DNA of 6,634 nucleotides, from the NCBI GenBank assembly GCA_026998145.1, contig JALTRC010000660.1, positions 1-6,634 of the forward strand. Reading direction: 5' to 3'. Both the position numbers and the translations under genes were made by a program. How positions within the stretch are numbered: the stretch's first letter is position 1; every line of letters begins with the position of its first letter. The notes under the pieces are model-generated. The model was not told the DNA's origin and did no database searches. It worked only from the letters and a program-made list of their open reading frames with translations. Of this stretch, positions 5,944-6,634 are shown in pieces. Source of the stretch: Gammaproteobacteria bacterium. GTDB taxonomy: Bacteria > Pseudomonadota > Gammaproteobacteria > SZUA-229.

Positions 5944-5949
5944 ATTATA
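5944..5949 (-). promoter_or_regulatory. Candidate -10 element of polB
   Basis: On the minus strand a consensus TATAAT occurs here, 46 bp before the polB ATG. No convincing -35 lies 16-18 bp upstream (that position reads GAGAAG or similar). It is bracketed by a 7-bp inverted repeat, TCTCTAT (5924-5930) and ATAGAGA (5949-5955). Plausible but unproven. Confidence 0.35.
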
Positions 5950-5970
5950 TAGAGAAATACGCTGTGCTTC

Positions 5971-5996
5971 TCCACTACATACAATAATGTAGTGGA
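5971..5996. promoter_or_regulatory. Perfect 10-bp inverted repeat upstream of polB (possible operator or hairpin)
   Basis: TCCACTACAT (5971-5980) and ATGTAGTGGA (5987-5996) are perfect complements around a 6-nt spacer. No T-run follows in either direction, so a terminator for the HemN-like gene is unlikely. The site lies about 21 bp upstream of the candidate polB -10, overlapping where upstream regulator binding would be expected. The half-site GTAGTG appears a third time at 5905-5910, near the polB start. Two smaller palindromes adjoin it: GGCCG-CCC-CGGCC (5998-6010) and CCAGT-C-ACTGG (6011-6021). The motif is not the LexA consensus, and I do not recognise the regulator. Confidence 0.45.
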
Positions 5997-6048
5997 TGGC
6001 CGCCCCGGCCCCAGTCACTGGAGGCTTACAGAGGATTCAACAGGCTGT

Positions 6049-6634
6049 TTAGCTGATTGCAGACCAGTGCATTAGATTATCGCTGCTGCGACGCCCCTGG
6101 CTCTGTCTGCGGTTTGCCGGGGCAGACATGGACTTCTGTCGTCGGTTCCATAAAACACGTCTATCTGTGTGTGCATGGCGTTGTGAACTCTCCATATTAA
6201 ATGCACAACTTTGAGCGCGGCCCAGCTGCGTCATAATATAGGGAACAGGAAAACTTTCGAGATACTCTTCGGGAAGGCCGAGCAGCTGTTGTTTGAATGA
6301 ATCCGGTGCAAATAACATGGGGATAATATTATTATAATAAGCGGCTTTTGGCGTCATTCTGATAATGCCGTTCTGGTGACTGATATAGCCCAGCTCCTCA
6401 AGGGATTCAATCAGGTGTTCAAATACCATGCTGACATCAACGCCATATTTATACTTCATGTCAGCCACACTGACAAATGTAAAGCGCAACTTGCTGGTGA
6501 GCTCCCGGCATAATTCCAGTTCAGGATTTAATATATCGATCGATGCGATGGGAAGTTTGTTTTCATCAATAAGCTGATAATAGGATTTTAGGCTGCCCAC
6601 ATTTTGATAAGGACGTTGCGGTGCATAGCCCTGT
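6049..6634 (-). CDS. HemN-like coproporphyrinogen III oxidase family radical SAM protein, C-terminal part (5' end beyond the window)
   Basis: Only the last 194 residues are visible. The frame stays open to the window edge, so a GTG at 6600 is not the start. The visible part reads like the C-terminus of HemN-type proteins: RPYQNVGSLKSYYQLIDENK with KLP resembles the segment linking the radical SAM barrel to the HemN C-terminal domain. It is followed by a helical winged-helix-like region (about 36-90, ending ESLEELGYISHQNGIIRMTP) and KAAYYNNIIPMLFAPD, which parallels the family's terminal block. The iron-sulphur CxxxCxxC motif lies outside the window. HemN proper oxidatively decarboxylates coproporphyrinogen III without oxygen in heme synthesis; HemN relatives can do other jobs, so I give no symbol. 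A basic tail of about 55 residues with spaced RR pairs (DRRV, NRRQ, NRRQ, GRRS; about 157-182) exceeds the usual domain end. The gene lies upstream of and co-directional with polB. Confidence 0.65.
   Translation of the reverse strand, partial: QGYAPQRPYQNVGSLKSYYQLIDENKLPIASIDILNPELELCRELTSKLRFTFVSVADMKYKYGVDVSMVFEHLIESLEELGYISHQNGIIRMTPKAAYYNNIIPMLFAPDSFKQQLLGLPEEYLESFPVPYIMTQLGRAQSCAFNMESSQRHAHTDRRVLWNRRQKSMSAPANRRQSQGRRSSDNLMHWSAIS

Noticed and set aside
5971..5996. Rho-independent terminator for the HemN-like gene
   Set aside because: The hairpin is perfect, but no T-tract follows on the minus strand (the sequence continues GAAGCACAG).

Overview
The window looks like gammaproteobacterial chromosome with moderate-to-low GC. 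Three things support this: a full-length family B DNA polymerase II (PolB), a YaaA peroxide-stress protein close in length and motifs to the enterobacterial one, and a secreted protein ending in the VPxPA/PEP-CTERM sorting signal of exosortase-bearing, exopolysaccharide-producing bacteria. I cannot name the genus from the sequence. No tRNA, rRNA, CRISPR array, transposase or prophage gene is visible.

Layout. Positions 1-613 hold no credible gene. They are two copies of a hairpin-rich dispersed repeat in opposite orientation, ending in a perfect 53-bp inverted repeat (1-53 against 561-613), with a different GTCATTCC-type palindromic repeat between them (291-369). Next comes a minus-strand stand-alone alpha/beta hydrolase (681-1451). 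After a divergent intergenic region there is a plus-strand exported VPxPA-CTERM protein (about 1671-2441) with a strong rho-independent terminator. Immediately downstream, plus-strand yaaA (2551-3321) has its own extended -10 promoter. A 206-bp convergent gap carries a second GTCATTCC-type repeat (3355-3430). Minus-strand polB (3528-5897) follows, then a 151-bp spacer rich in inverted repeats. Last is the 3' part of a minus-strand HemN-like radical SAM gene (6049 to beyond the right edge).

How the genes relate. There is no obvious multi-gene pathway. YaaA (lowers free iron and DNA damage under peroxide) and Pol II (lesion bypass and replication restart) are both genome-protection functions, but they are convergent with separate promoters, so any link is inference. 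HemN-like and polB are co-directional, yet the structured 151-bp spacer argues against a tight operon. No exosortase gene lies near its apparent substrate.

I did not find a convincing undescribed protein system. The most notable signal is the repeat pair at 1-613. Its two copies keep the same nested palindromic architecture although the arm sequences differ. The identical 53-bp ends fall in different reading frames in the two copies, so selection or mobility appears to act on nucleic-acid structure rather than on a peptide.
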